Shown here one piece after another: positions 24,314 to 35,610 of a DNA stretch of 64,000 bases. Location of the stretch: assembly GCA_963678675.1 (NCBI GenBank), contig OY783192.1:16641005-16705004 (forward strand), in the 5' to 3' direction. Each line of letters starts with the position of its first letter. Within the stretch, counting starts at the first letter, position 1. Under the pieces are notes generated by a model. It had not been told where the DNA came from. It saw only the letters and a program-made list of their open reading frames with translations, and did not search any database. The stretch is from Xiphydria camelus. Taxonomy: Eukaryota; Arthropoda; Insecta; Hymenoptera; Xiphydriidae. The position numbers and the translations under genes were made by a program.

Positions 24314-26192
24314 GTCCAGTAAAACTAGGGGGTGCAAAAAAATAATTGCGGACAGGTCGATTTTTTGAGGGTCGATGGAGGGGTGCCTCCCGAGTCTCCA
24401 GCCAAATTTGCACCCTCGCCAACCCCTGGAGAGGGGTGCAATAGGGGTGGTTTCTTATTTTTTTTTTTTTTGAAATTTTTTTTTCTAACTTGTAGAGAAT
24501 AATATTGTAAGTTAAAACTCAGCGTCGCAACCCACACCTAACTATGAACTGACACTGCACTCACTATACAATTAATGATATATTTGAATTAACGAGGTAC
24601 AGGTGATAATGATTAACCGTGGTTTATAACTGACTGTTTCGAATACACTTAAATATAGCTGTTGTACACTTAGGTGAATCGCGGAATAAGTTGAAGGACT
24701 TACAACCTGAATGCGCTGGTTAGACTGGCAGACTGAGGCACTGATCACTTATGCTGACTGAGGCACGTTGCACATTAGAGAAGATACATTTTGTAGCGGT
24801 TTATATACAGCGAAAACTAGTAGCTAGTGGGGATAGCGTGGCTAGTGTGGTACGCGCTAATTGGCTAGATAAAAGTGATACTATAACTAGTGGGGGTTGA
24901 TAGATGCGTTCCGCGATACTAAATTAACACGACGTAGAACTTTGAACGACTTACGGTTGATCGGCGGAATATGACACGTTTGAAGACTGGTAGTATATAC
25001 ATTGAAGAGGACGCGCGTTTAGTTCCAGTTTATATATTCGCAACATAGACCAACGGAGGGGGTAGCGTGGGGTGACGGGATGCCCCCTAATTTACTAGAG
25101 GAAGAATATTAATGACGCTAGGGAACCTCTGAGGTCCGAATCCAAAGTGCGAAGGTACCGTTAATTATGGTTTTTCGAGTATCGCACTTCACGATCGAGA
25201 AAGCCGGATGGTCGTTCTCGACGGTGGGAACAATAGCGAATTGAATTCCTGGATAAGCCTGCCATTAAGTTGTCTCCAAAAAACAATAGACCGCATTCGT
25301 CATTCTTTCTAAGAGAAAGAAGCCAGCTTATTTGATATTCTAAGTATAGCGGTAGCTGTCAAATAAGTATGCCGAAAAACGATCTATTCCGACTCATTCA
25401 GCCATTAGCCCTTTCGAGGAAGGTGCGGACTGTGAACTATTAACAACCTGGATTTGCCGAAACAGACCGTTTACCTTGTCATTGTGACCGATGATATGAA
25501 TATTCTAAATTAAGCTTAACTTATGGTTATGTTCCAAGAATATCGAACGATATGAACCGTTATATCAAAATGCCTCCAAAAAGGCAGGTATTCACTACAT
25601 TCCTTGCATTCCTTTCTCAAACCTGTAAGCAAGAGACAAAAACCAATACTGTAGCCGCAAACATTTTTCATACATTTTGAGGCCTCTCTACTGGTTAATA
25701 ACAACGTTTAAAAAATTAACTATAAGGAAATAACGCTGTACAGATTTTTATTAAGTACAAGTGACCCATAAAAAACCACCCCTATTACGCAAAACCCCGA
25801 AGGGGTTAGACTGCGTTTTTTGTTGAAAGCTCGGGAGACAGTTGTCAATGAAACGGCATGGAAAAACCAGCTATTGAACCTTTCGTTCGTATATTTCCTG
25901 AACCGTAATAAATAAGTATGGTGAATGTTTTCCCGTATAATGGGCGCTAGACCGTTAAAAATAAAAGTTAAAAAAAATTTTATTAGGCAAAGTTGTAGAA
26001 AATATTATTCTCTACAAGTTAGAAAAAAAAATTAAAAAAAAAAATAATAAGAAACCAGCCCTATTGCACCCCTCTCCAGGGGTTGGCGAGGGTGCAAATT
26101 TGGCTGGAGACTCGGGAGGCACCCCTCCATCGACCCTCAAAAAATCGACCTGTCCGCAATTATTTTTTTGAAAAATGATATCTTGACTGGAC
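24314..26192. mobile_element. TA-flanked element with GTCCAGT ends and inverted inner blocks
   Basis: TA at 24312-24313 and 26193-26194 flank GTCCAGT...ACTGGAC. Blocks about 24335-24515 and 25985-26165 are inverted copies (GCAAATTTGGCTGGAGACTC on the right). The 1.4-kb centre has no recognised gene; it contains short TA-rich and CTAGTG-rich stretches. The end sequence is like the GTCCGGT end of the element at 36820-42257. Confidence 0.65.
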
Positions 26193-26235
26193 TATAGAGG
26201 CTAAGGCCGGGGAACCCTGGGAGTAGTCGAAGCAA

Positions 26236-26366
26236 GGACGTGAAGACGACAAGACGTGAAGAGGACGAGACGTGAAGACGAAGAGACGTGAAGAGGACGA
26301 GACGTGAAGACGAAGAGACGTGAAGAGGACGAGAGGTGAAGACGACGATACGTGAAGACGAAGAGA
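26236..26366. repeat. Minisatellite, GACGTGAAGA units
   Basis: Tandem units of about 16 bp (GACGTGAAGACGAAGA, GACGTGAAGAGGACGA) alternate, giving a 32-bp higher-order period. The array stops a few bases before the start codon of the Harbinger Myb-like gene at 26369. Confidence 0.9.
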
Positions 26367-26368
26367 AC

Positions 26369-28341
26369 ATGGAAGAGAAAAAGCCAAAAAGATCGGCAAA
26401 TTTCAGTTCTTCAGAACGAAATCTTTTAATTAAAATTGCAGTTAAATACAAATCTGTGATAGAAAACAAAAAAACGGATGCTATAACCTGGCGACAAAAA
26501 GAAGAAATGTGGAACAAAATTGAAAGAGAATTTAATTCGTATTCAAATGGTGAGGTAAGTAAATAAGCAACAAAATTTTTTAGTCATTATCATTGAAATC
26601 TTTTAAAAAACATGATGTTGAGCACTAACATATTCATAGTACAATAGATTGAACGAAAAAAATTTAATTTTTAGCCACGAACTGCCAAACAGCTTAAAAA
26701 CAAATATGAAGCTGTAAAGAAAGAAATGAAAAAGAAACATTCTTCAAGTTTGAAGTACCTTAGAGGAACAGGGAGGAGGACAATATAAACCTCCTTCACC
26801 GCCTAAAACCGAGGAAGAAATTGAGTTACAAAAATTAATATCTCTCTCTGTAGAAGGTCTTCAAAGCCAATATGATAACGATGGATTTGCTGGTAAGTGA
26901 ATTGATTGTGGGAAAAGGATTAAAATGTAACTAAAGAAGTTTACAGAAAAAATATTGATAGTTTCATAAACTTTGGGCAAGCGAAGCACCGCGTAAATGC
27001 CACATTTGCTACGTGTTTATACATATACATATATGTTGATACTTTAATGTGACGAAACGTTAGAGCTGTTAAAGCGCGTTGCCACGAATCGACTCAAGTC
27101 GAACAACTTGGTAGTTCGACCGTAGCCGACTTAAAATTTCTTTCTTATTAGTCGAAACGCACGAAGTCGCAAGACGAGCTACTTCGTGCGATTCGACTAA
27201 TAACAAAAAAATTTTAAGTCGACTACGGTCGAATTACCAAGTCGTTCGACTTGAGTCGACGCGTGGCAACGCACTTTTAGGGAACAAATACTGCTAAAAT
27301 AAACATTTTTTTAAATTTTAACTATAAGTTTCCCAGTATATTTTGAACACAGCCTACAGGAACTTGTCAGTGTAATTTTTGTTATAAAAAAGATTTACAG
27401 TTGACATCATAAAAGTAAAAAGGGTGTAAAAGATTCTGAATAAAATAAATATTTTATTTTAGGTATACCTGGGCAGCCAGTGGAAGTAATTGGTGAAAAC
27501 CAAAAAGAAGTTTCGGTAATAGATGATTGGGCCAGTTCATCTGCTGCTCTATAGCAAACACCAAAACATAAGGTTTTGAAAAATGTTCAGAACCATAATA
27601 TGGACAACTTATTATCTGATGATCAAAATGAAGACGAGGAATGCCACGAAAGTATAGAAATAATGATGGTGGATGATATCGCACCCGAAGAAAATCAGGA
27701 TGTGGAAGGATGTTCTTCTAAGAGTAACTATATACTTGTTATCAAAACTTTAGTCAAGAAATAAAAAATATTTTAGTGACAATAATTGAATGAATTGGAA
27801 TAACAAATATACAAAGAACATTTAAGTGTGCTTAATCGTCCCCTGTATTTTTTTGCCTATATAGTAAAAGTATCCATTTTTTAGATCTAGAAAATGATGG
27901 TACTCGTGATGTTACCAATATTACAAATTCCTGTAATAACGAACGTGATAGATACACCACAACTGGAAGATACATCTCATTGGAAATCAATAAACCTGGG
28001 ACAAGTAGAGACACTGGAAATGTCAAAAAAAAGTAAATACATATACTTTTCATGTTACATATTATAACTGAATAAAAAAAAAGAACTGTAATAATTATAT
28101 TAACATGTTTTCAGAATCGTGGAGTTGTAGAAGAAAACCTGTTCTACCAAAAAGGCAATCGATGAGTTCAGTCTCTTCAAAATTTGAAGTTGTGGCAGAA
28201 AAGAAATTGGAACTAATTGCCCTTCAACGGGATCATATTCTGGCAAAAATGAAGCAAGACCAAGAAGAACATGACATGAACATGGAAATCTTAAGAGTAA
28301 GATTAATAGTTGAAAAACAAAAGGCGGGCCTAGATTCTTAA
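26369..28341 (+). pseudogene. Harbinger Myb/SANT-like DNA-binding protein, spliced
   Basis: Exon 1 opens MEEKKPKRSANFSSSERNLL and covers the first SANT-like helices (WRQKEEMWNKIEREFN), ending GAG|GTAAGT at 26553. Exon 2 from 26675 continues PRTAKQLKNKYEAVKKEMKK and, after a one-base frameshift, GGGQYKPPSPPKTEEEIELQ to a GTAAGT donor at 26893. Exon 3 from 27462 has an in-frame TAG, then an acidic segment. Exon 4 is about 27885-28033. Exon 5 (28115-28341) encodes a Lys/Glu-rich coiled-coil-like tail, KKLELIALQRDHILAKMKQD. In Harbinger elements this protein brings the transposase to the nucleus and to the ends. Two lesions make it a recent pseudogene. Confidence 0.8.
27074..27281. mobile_element. 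Palindromic MITE in the Myb-gene intron
   Basis: Ends TTAAAGCGCGTTGCCACG and CGTGGCAACGCACTTTTA. Near-perfect arms of about 95 bp rich in GTCGAAC/GTCGACT around a short centre. It sits between exons 2 and 3 of the Myb-like gene, so it would be spliced out. Confidence 0.8.
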
Positions 28342-28368
28342 GATTGTATATAAACATGTTAACCCTTA

Positions 28369-28892
28369 CCCAAGTAGCAAAAGAAATCTGTCAGTCATCT
28401 ACAAGATGTCTATATGTCTAGAAAATGACATCTATATTTGGTATAAACATGGTTGAAATCTAGATATAGAGAGCGCATAGATGTCTGACAGATATCCTAA
28501 GTTGACAAGAATCGATATTTTATGGTAAATATAATAATTTCATAAAATATAAAATTAATAATATTAAAAAAAAAGGAATTACAAGGCTCTAGAGGCTTTT
28601 CTCGTTCTCTAATCAAATGCTAGCTACTAATTCGTTTTAAAGTTTTTTTATTAAAGACCAAGAAGATAATATAGAGCTTTATAATTAAGTTTATTTAATA
28701 GTATTACCTTTTAATTTTAAACAATCATTATATTTACTATAGAATATCGATTCTTGTCAACTTAGGATATCTGTCAGACATCTACGCGCTGTCTATATCT
28801 AGATTTCAACCACATTTATACCAAATATAGATGTCATTTTCTAGACATATAGAGATCTTGTGATGTCTGACAGATATCTTTTGCTACTTGGG
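28369..28892. mobile_element. MITE with CCCAAGTAGCA ends, TA target
   Basis: TA at 28367-28368 and 28893-28894. Ends CCCAAGTAGCAAAAGAAATC and GATATCTTTTGCTACTTGGG. Long arms contain repeated ATGTCT/AGACAT dyads. The centre is AT-rich and non-coding. Confidence 0.9.
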
Positions 28893-28991
28893 TACTTGTC
28901 ACATTGGGGTTGATTTATATTTAACTTTTATTTTTCATTTTTTTCGCTTACTTAATTTTACGTTCTGGCTATACAAGTTACACGGTCTTTA

Positions 28992-29120
28992 AGGCCGGTT
29001 TTACCAACACGGTATAAACGCGGTATAGCGCTATACTGAGAATATAACCAGCAATAAGCCTTATGGTTATTCTCAGTATAGCGCTATACCGCGTTTATAC
29101 CTATTGGTAAAACCGGCCCT
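28992..29120. mobile_element. Perfect-palindrome Harbinger MITE (GGCCGG ends)
   Basis: About 128 bp, almost entirely self-complementary: GGCCGGTTTTACCAACACGG mirrored by CCTATTGGTAAAACCGGCCC, centre near 29055. Flanked by TTAA, consistent with a 3-bp TTA or TAA duplication of PIF/Harbinger type. Confidence 0.85.
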
Positions 29121-29399
29121 TAAAGTATGCTCTTAAGAAGAGCTGATAAAATTTTCAAGTGCAAATATGCAATAATTTGTTTGTTATAACAATTTTTCTC
29201 GCTGGGGTGTAAATCAACCCCAGTGTGGCAAGCACGTGATTCTATAGAAGTGTGGCAAGTAAGGGTTAAGTAATTTTTTTTCCGTTTGTTAAGTAATGAT
29301 TTATCTTATGCCTATTCGTATGTTTTGATGTTCATTTTTAAAAATATTAAATAAATCAAATTAAAAAAACAGATTTTATTTTTATTCTTACAATGTTTG

Positions 29400-30902
29400 C
29401 TAATTTCCTTCTGCTGTGAGTCTTCTAAAATAATTATTCAAAAGTTCATCTCTGGCTGTGTAATACATGTCCCTCTGTCGAACTTCTGGTGCGATATCTT
29501 CATCAAAGTCTATTTATGGTTCTATTTCAGGATCCACTTCTGGAATTATTTCATTTTGGTCAATTGCAATATTATGCAGTACTCCACAGGCTACTATAAC
29601 AACAAGGCTTGTTTCCAGTTTTAATCTTAATCCTGTAGATAAAATTGGAAATCGCCTTTTCCAAACACCGTACTGGTGCTCTACCGGGTTTCTTGTTCGT
29701 TTTACTGCAAAGAAAAAATTGAATGAGTTTATTAACGCCAGTTTAACTGATTTTAGTACAAATCATTTAGGTCATTAAGGACTGCAATAGTAACATAAAT
29801 AACGTTAATTATTCAAAATGTTTTATAAATACTAAACTCCTCTATGATTTGTCAAATACCTACCAGATTCGTTATAAAGTTGTTCAATCTCATTATGAGG
29901 TTCCAGAAGTGGTGTGATAACTTTCATGGTATTTGCATACCCACTATCTGCGACAATTAAGCCGTTTCCAAATTCATTATTTGAAAGACGTATGTTTATA
30001 TTCGAATTATCAAATATAGTCTGATCATGAGAAGATCCTGGCCAGCGAGTAACTATATCCAAAATTTTTTAATTTGTATCAGAAATAGTTTGAACGTTAA
30101 TGGAAAAATATCCTTTTCGGTTCCTAAAAACTTCTGCATGATCTCCACCTGCAAACATTATTTCATACATTTACGGTTTATTTTTATATTACAAAAGTTT
30201 GCGAAATATACATCTCGGTACAAATTAGGGCACACGGGAATATGTAAATAGAGCGTGTACTAAGTAAGTATGAAATGAATACTGATTGCAAATAAAAACT
30301 TGATTACTATTTCTGTATATTAGTCATCTTACCCGGACTTTGTATTCTCACGTGGATACAATCCAATGAGCCAATAATCCTAGGCAATCTTGCTTTCATA
30401 AAAAAACTTCTTTGAATTTCTTGAATTTCCTCATCAGTCGTAGGCATTTTTATATAATTTTGACTCAATGATGCCACTGCATGAGAAACTTTTCTAACAA
30501 TGATTGATGCTGAAGATTTACTGACATTCAATAAGTCACCAACAGTTATTAAAAAATTTCCCGTTGCATAATACCTCAGAGTTAGAAGCAACTGATTCAT
30601 TCCTAATAAAAGCATAAACATGTTACATAATTTCAAAAATTGTTATTTTGATAGCTATCTACTTACCAATCAGTGGGAGATTCAATCAAATGTTCAATTT
30701 GCTCAAGAACTAGTAGCACTGTATTTTTCGATAGTCGAAATCTCCTATGAAATTCGACATCATCCAGTTCTTCTAAAAGGTTATTTCTTTCCTTAACTAT
30801 ATAAGGTCTTCTCTCATATTCAAAAAAATCCAACAAGTCCTCGTCCTCATCACTAATGTCGATTTCTTCAAAATGCATTTTAATTCTTATTATTTCAAAC
30901 AC
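29400..30902 (-). pseudogene. HARBI1-type Harbinger transposase, spliced, decayed
   Basis: Exons in minus order: 30902 to about 30663 (ends LIESPTD); about 30605-30340 (MNQLLLTLRYYATGNFLITV to GSLDCIHVRIQSPG, donor GTAAGA); about 30148-29866 (GDHAEVFRNRKGYFSINVQT, TRWPGSSHDQTIF, VADSGYAN); about 29704-29400 (VKRTRNPVEHQYGVWKRRFP, CGVLHN). The DDE triad is visible as Asp in GSLDC, Asp in SSHDQ and Glu in NPVEHQ. An in-frame TAA after ISDTN and another after PEIEP break it. The junction of exons 1 and 2 does not keep phase as read. AATAAA lies just past the stop. Confidence 0.88.
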
Positions 30903-31220
30903 AACAACCTAACCTTACTTTCTGTTGCTGTTTCTTTACTACCATTTAGGTATAGCCGCCAGTTATTTCCTTACAGGCAAAGAAAGCGCCTGTTAAAATA
31001 GCCGAGATATTAGCTTACAGTTTGTCTAACCCAGGACACTGATAAACAGTTTGACGTTATTTTGACCTACAGCTATAACGACCAACAGTTAAAGTAGATA
31101 ACTGTGCACTGATAAACCGGCCCTGAAAACTCACGGTGACAAACTTGTCCAGAAAATTGTGTGCAACAAAGAGGTTCTTATTTCATCATGTGTTCTCACT
31201 CGCACTCACACGTTCCCTAT

Positions 31221-31437
31221 GTACACCCGTGCTCACGAAATCTGTCGCTGGTGACTTTTTTTAAACCTTATTTTTAAACGTACTAACCAGTGAACAATTA
31301 ATTCTCATGCCCTCATTAGCTACGGTGACGTCTACTCTCGTTAATGAAAGCACGAGGATTGATTAATCATTGGTTAGTACGTTTAAAAATAACATTTAAA
31401 AAAAGTCACCAGCGACAGATTCCGTGAGCCCGGGTGT
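31221..31437. mobile_element. Palindromic MITE, GTACACCCG ends
   Basis: Inverted arms of about 70 bp: GTACACCCGTGCTCACG on the left, CGTGAGCCCGGGTGTAC on the right, with CTGTCGCTGGTGACTTTTTT mirrored inside. Lies directly upstream of the ECH1 5' region. Confidence 0.8.
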
Positions 31438-31439
31438 AC

Positions 31440-31903
31440 CCCATCCTCGTACTGCTTCTGTATGCACAATTTATGAGCTCACGTGTGATGTGGATGAAAG
31501 CGAACTTTCAGTACTTGACAACTTTAATTATCAAACTTTTCCTTCGTAACTTTTAACGAAATGCAACTGAATCTTTCCAAAATTGGTTTGCTTAGTAATA
31601 GAATAAGACGTTAGTTATATTATACCATTATTTATTTCATTGTTTTGCTGCATTTTACTGATTAAATCGAAAGTCAGTGTAAAGTGACGCGTTTACGTGA
31701 CGTGATACTTATAATTCTTCTCGTTCGTACTTCTGTCTTTCAGTTTTTCGTCTTCCCGTTAAACTTTATTTCCTCTCTGCCTATCAGTGGAGGATAAATT
31801 TGACTTGGAAGATGAGTAAACTGGACCTAACAATACAGTTTTAAAAGGGGATTTCGTTTTTTGGTTCTCAGAGTTTCAAAGAACTCACTTGGCAAATTAC
31901 ACA
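31440..31903 (+). promoter_or_regulatory. ECH1 upstream region with possible uORF
   Basis: Single-copy-looking sequence between the last MITE and the ECH1 coding exon. It has pyrimidine-rich stretches near 31720-31780, where transcription might start. A short upstream frame ATG-AGT-AAA begins at 31812 and stops after ten codons. A TTCTCAG at 31865-31871 could be a splice acceptor, in which case the coding exon begins upstream of the ATG. Promoter position is inference. Confidence 0.35.
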
Positions 31904-32022
31904 ATGGCTAGAGCCAGTGACGAATATGAAACCCTCGCTGTTACTGTTCCCAAGCCGTTCGTCTACAAAGTGCAATTGAATAGACCAAGGAAACACAATG
32001 CGATGAGTAATATTATGTGGCG
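31904..32022 (+). CDS. Ech1: ECH1, delta(3,5)-delta(2,4)-dienoyl-CoA isomerase, 5' coding exon
   Basis: Encodes MARASDEYETLAVTVPKPFV and then VQLNRPRKHNAMSNIMWR. The HVQLNRPxKxNAM..xxWRE region is the conserved start of the crotonase fold in ECH1. It acts in beta-oxidation of unsaturated fatty acids, isomerising 3,5-dienoyl-CoA to 2,4-dienoyl-CoA in mitochondria and/or peroxisomes. The exon ends TGG-CG|GTACGT, phase 2, and joins exactly to 45990 to restore the Arg codon. The frame stays open upstream to 31820, so the ATG is not certain: a mitochondrial leader could come from the upstream part (FQRTHLANYT precedes the ATG) or from an earlier exon. This is the only host gene I can defend in the window. 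Confidence 0.88.
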
Positions 32023-32420
32023 GTACGTATATACTAAGGCTGTGCATCTTATTTGCTAAGGCATTTTTTACTATATAAAACCATTAATTAGATGTGCTTG
32101 ATAAAAAAGGACTAAGATCAATCCAGTCAGAAATACATGGTCAGTTGATATTGAAACAACGCCGAATTCATGTCGATCCATGATCCATTTTTGACTGCGT
32201 AGCAATTCGGAATTAGAAGTCTCATTACTTGAAGTTTTTATACATGAATTGTATAAATAGAATTGATTTTGATTGCATAACGTTGCTAAGCGTTTATGTA
32301 ATGAATGAAAAATAGTTCCATTACCTAAATATTTCATATATGTTGTAAAAGAAACGTTTTTTTTCTTTAAACGGAATGAGGCAATTCACGTTCTACAGAT
32401 TTTGTATATGTATATGTATA
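32023..32420. other. ECH1 intron start, no other feature
   Basis: AT-rich intronic sequence from the GTACGT donor to the poly-C-flanked palindrome. No gene or repeat recognised. Confidence 0.5.
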
Positions 32421-32998
32421 CCCCCCCCCCCCCCCCCTAGCACGAATTAATAATATAGCTCCTTTTCCAAAGTAATCATGTAACAACTTACGAATCACGA
32501 AAGATAATGAAAAAATTATGATAAAAAAGTAATGAAATCATTACCGCCAAATTAATGAAAGCAAGTGTGTTGTCAATGTATGTTGAGCTAATGAGAGAAA
32601 TAGTACATAATTCCATACAATGGTAAAGTACAATGGTAAACTTTGCTACAGAGACTAAAAAACAACATAGAAGAAAAAACCAAGTTCCACTGAAATTGTG
32701 AATATTCTCAGTTTCAGTGGAACTTGGTTTTTTTCTTCTATATTGTTTTTTAGTGTCTGTAGCAAATTTGACCATATTGTATGGAATTATGTACTATTTC
32801 TCTCATTAGCTTAACATACCTTGACAACACACTTGCTTTCATTAATTTAGCGGTAATGATTTCATTACTTTTTTATCATAATTTTTTCATTACCTTTCGT
32901 GATTCGTAAGTTGTTACATGATTACTTTGGAAAAAGGGAGCTATTTTATTAATTCGTGCTATCATACATCGTCGGTTTTGAGGGGGGGGGGGGGGGGG
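32421..32998. mobile_element. Palindrome bounded by C17 and G17
   Basis: Seventeen C at 32421-32437 and seventeen G at 32982-32998 cap an inverted repeat with arms of about 280 bp (TAGCACGAATTAATA on the left, TTAATTCGTGCTA on the right), meeting near 32705. A 14-base spacer separates the right arm from the G run. The arms contain ATGATTACTTTGG/CCAAAGTAATCAT and a central GTTCCACTGAAA dyad. No coding potential. Target duplication not visible. Confidence 0.85.
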
Positions 32999-33095
32999 AT
33001 TTAATTTCTTTTTTCGTTAATTTTCTTTCATGTTCTTTTGCCAAATAAATGTGAAACATTTTTTTAAATGATAGAATGTGGTCAGTTATCATTAT

Positions 33096-35306
33096 AGACC
33101 GTCAGCTAGTGACAGATTCTGGTGCCCCATTTTCGCATACATGCCTCGAAGAGGGTTGAAAGGTACTTCGATGCTGAGTTGAATAAAGCGAAATTTACGA
33201 ATGGACCCTGGGGATAACATATAAAAAATTCAATTTTTCTTAACAGAAATAAAAGGGTGCCTGTTGCTCATTTTCGCACGCATGCCTTGTTCACTAAATG
33301 ATTAATTAATAGAACTTGGCTTCGGAAAACCAAAGGCATGAGTGTTGCAGGTGGCTAAAGGGTTGAAATAAGGGCGTAATCTTGTAAAAAAAATCGAGAT
33401 TTCGAGTGATTTTCCCACGCATGCCTATTGGAAGTATGGAAACGTACATCGTCAATAACCCGAAAAAAATATTGGCATGAGTGTCGCGAATGGATAAGTA
33501 CATTTTGGAGTCGTAAATGTTAACAGATCTTTTTTTAGATTTTTCAGTTATTTTCGCATGCATGCCTTTGAAACTATAGACTATTATTGATGTGTTAGAC
33601 ATTATAATAAAATTGGCATGACTATCGGATGGGGACGGAACGAAGACTTTAATCGGAAAGTTGCAGGAAAATGGTATGCTAATTGATGTCATTTTCGCAC
33701 GCATGCCTTTTGGTATATATTTAGAAAAAGTGATTTTAAGTGTATATAACAAAAGACTTGAGTGTCGGACGTGGCCTTCATATTTTAACAACATAGGAAA
33801 GTTGCAGGAAAATTGTATGCTAATTGCCGTTATTTTCGCACGCATGCCTTTCGGCATATATTTAGAAAAAGTGATTTTAAATGTATATAACAAAAGACTT
33901 GAGTATCGGACGTGGCCATCATATTAATTATACATAATATATCGAAGAAAGTGCTGACAGAAAAATTCTAGAAATTGTCACCATTGCCAGTCCTGGCCGA
34001 CCGGCTGCACACACAAAATTAAGGTCCTATGCACGTTCAGTCGGCCGGCCGCTTTCCGCTACGCACACAAATTTGAATGAGAATTCGCTACCTGCCGGAT
34101 GCCTGTTGATTAATAAAATTTCGTCCGGCGCGGTCACTACAGGAGATGGCTGGTTACGAATTGTCCGGAAATTACCTTCCAAGGAAGGTTTGGGACCCCG
34201 AGCTATTGTGTACATGAATTCGGTCTCTTACCTACGAGTATACCTGTGCTCTTTCCTATACTCTGATTTGAAATCGCCTGCAACGCCGAGCGCGCGCGCT
34301 CCTAAAATTTTCAATATTCAATATATATAATTAATATGATGGGCCACCTCCGACACTCAAGTCTTTTGTTATATACACTTAAAATCACTTCTTCTAAGCA
34401 TATGTCAAAAGGCATGCATGCGAAAATGACGACAATTAGCATACAATTTTCCTACAACTTTCCTATGTTGTTAAAATATGAAGGCCACGTCCGACACTCA
34501 AGTCTTTTGTTATATACACTTAAAATCACTTTTTCTAAATATATGCCAAAAGGCATGCGTGCGAAAATAACGGCAATTAGCATACAATTTTCCTGCAACT
34601 TTCCTATGTTGTTAAAATATGAAGGCCAAGTCCGACACTCAAGTCTTTTGTTATATACACTTAAAATCACTTTTTCTAAATATATGCCAAAAGGCATGCG
34701 TGCGAAAATGACATCAATTAGCATATCATTTTCCTGCAACTTTCCTATGTTATTAAAATATGAAGGCCGCGCTCTACACTCCTGCCATTATTTTTTTACG
34801 GACTCCTACATGCATAAGTTTTTATTGTAATTAATTTTGTTCATGCGAAAATAACTGAAAAATCGAAAAAAAATCTGTTAACATTTACGACTCCAAAATG
34901 TACTAATCCATTCGCGACACTCATGCCAATATTTTTTTCGGGTTATTGACGATGTACGTTTCCATACTTCCAATAGGCATGCGTGGGAAAATCATTCGAA
35001 ATCTCGATTTTTTTTTACAAGATTACGCCCTTATTTCAACCGTTTAGCCACCTGCAACACTCATGCCTTTGGTTTTCCGAAGCCAAGTTCTATTAATTAA
35101 TCATTTAGTGAACAAGGCATGCGTGCGAAAATGAGCAACAGGCACCCTTTTATTTCTGTTAAGAAAAATTGAATTTTTTATATGTTATCCCCAGGGTCCA
35201 TTCGTAAATTTCGCTTTATTCAACTCAGCATCGAAGTACCTTTCAACCCTCTTCGAGGCATGTATGCGAAAATGGGGCACCAGAATCTGTCACTAGCTGA
35301 CGGTCT
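33096..35306. mobile_element. Foldback element with 141-bp periodic motif arms, 5-bp TSD
   Basis: ATTAT at 33091-33095 and 35307-35311 flank inverted ends AGACCGTCAGCTAGTGACAG and CTGTCACTAGCTGACGGTCT. The motif ATTTTCGCACGCATGCCTTT (or close variants) starts at 33129, 33270, 33409, 33550, 33691 and 33832 in the left arm. Inverted, it starts at 34408, 34549, 34690, about 34833, 34973, 35113 and 35254 in the right arm. Spacing is 139-143 bp. Units near the centre have nearly identical spacers; outer units share only the motif and a weaker GGCATGAGTGTCG. The centre (about 33930-34335) is unique sequence, with no recognised gene. Structurally like Foldback/Galileo-type elements with repeat-built arms, but the ends match no family I know. 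Confidence 0.85.
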
Positions 35307-35311
35307 ATTAT

Positions 35312-35610
35312 TGCCGTGGTCGGTTGTGCATTGAAATGAAGCGTATTATGAAGTTTACTTCAGGCGTTGGAAAAACATTATGTATATGTTTTTTCCATTT
35401 TTCGGCCATTTTACAGTAATAACTTTATCGTTCTCAACTGACTTCCATTTTGATTTTGATTTTAAATTTTTTCTTAGAAACTTTATATGAACATTTCCTG
35501 CATTGCACATGTATAATAGATGTGCATTGAACAATGTCCTGTAATACAGTGGATTTGCTACACATTGCTCTAATGAATTCCATCGTTTGACATTTCAATC
35601 AATGGAAAGC
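35312..35610. other. ECH1 intron, unassigned
   Basis: AT-rich intronic DNA without recognised repeat ends or genes. Confidence 0.4.

Larger units (their letters stand above)
26369..31125. mobile_element. Harbinger (PIF) transposon with both genes
   Basis: Convergent arrangement of a Myb/SANT-like protein gene (+) and a HARBI1-type transposase gene (-), the two-gene layout of animal Harbinger elements. The right end near 31125 reads GATAAACCGGCCCT; no matching left end is found, and the minisatellite and the TA-flanked element abut the left side. Three MITEs have inserted inside or between the genes. Confidence 0.7.

Noticed and set aside
33306..34830. Frames of 88-195 codons in the 141-bp periodic element
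   Set aside because: They repeat with the array period (LYTLKITFSKYMPKGMRAK recurs in the same protein) and appear in both arms, so they are shadows of the repeat. The period is not a multiple that implies a protein repeat under selection; spacer drift is not codon-like.
33129..35273. CRISPR-like array
   Set aside because: Motif plus spacer layout superficially fits, but the spacers are 121 bp, adjacent ones are related, the array is palindromic and the host is a eukaryote.
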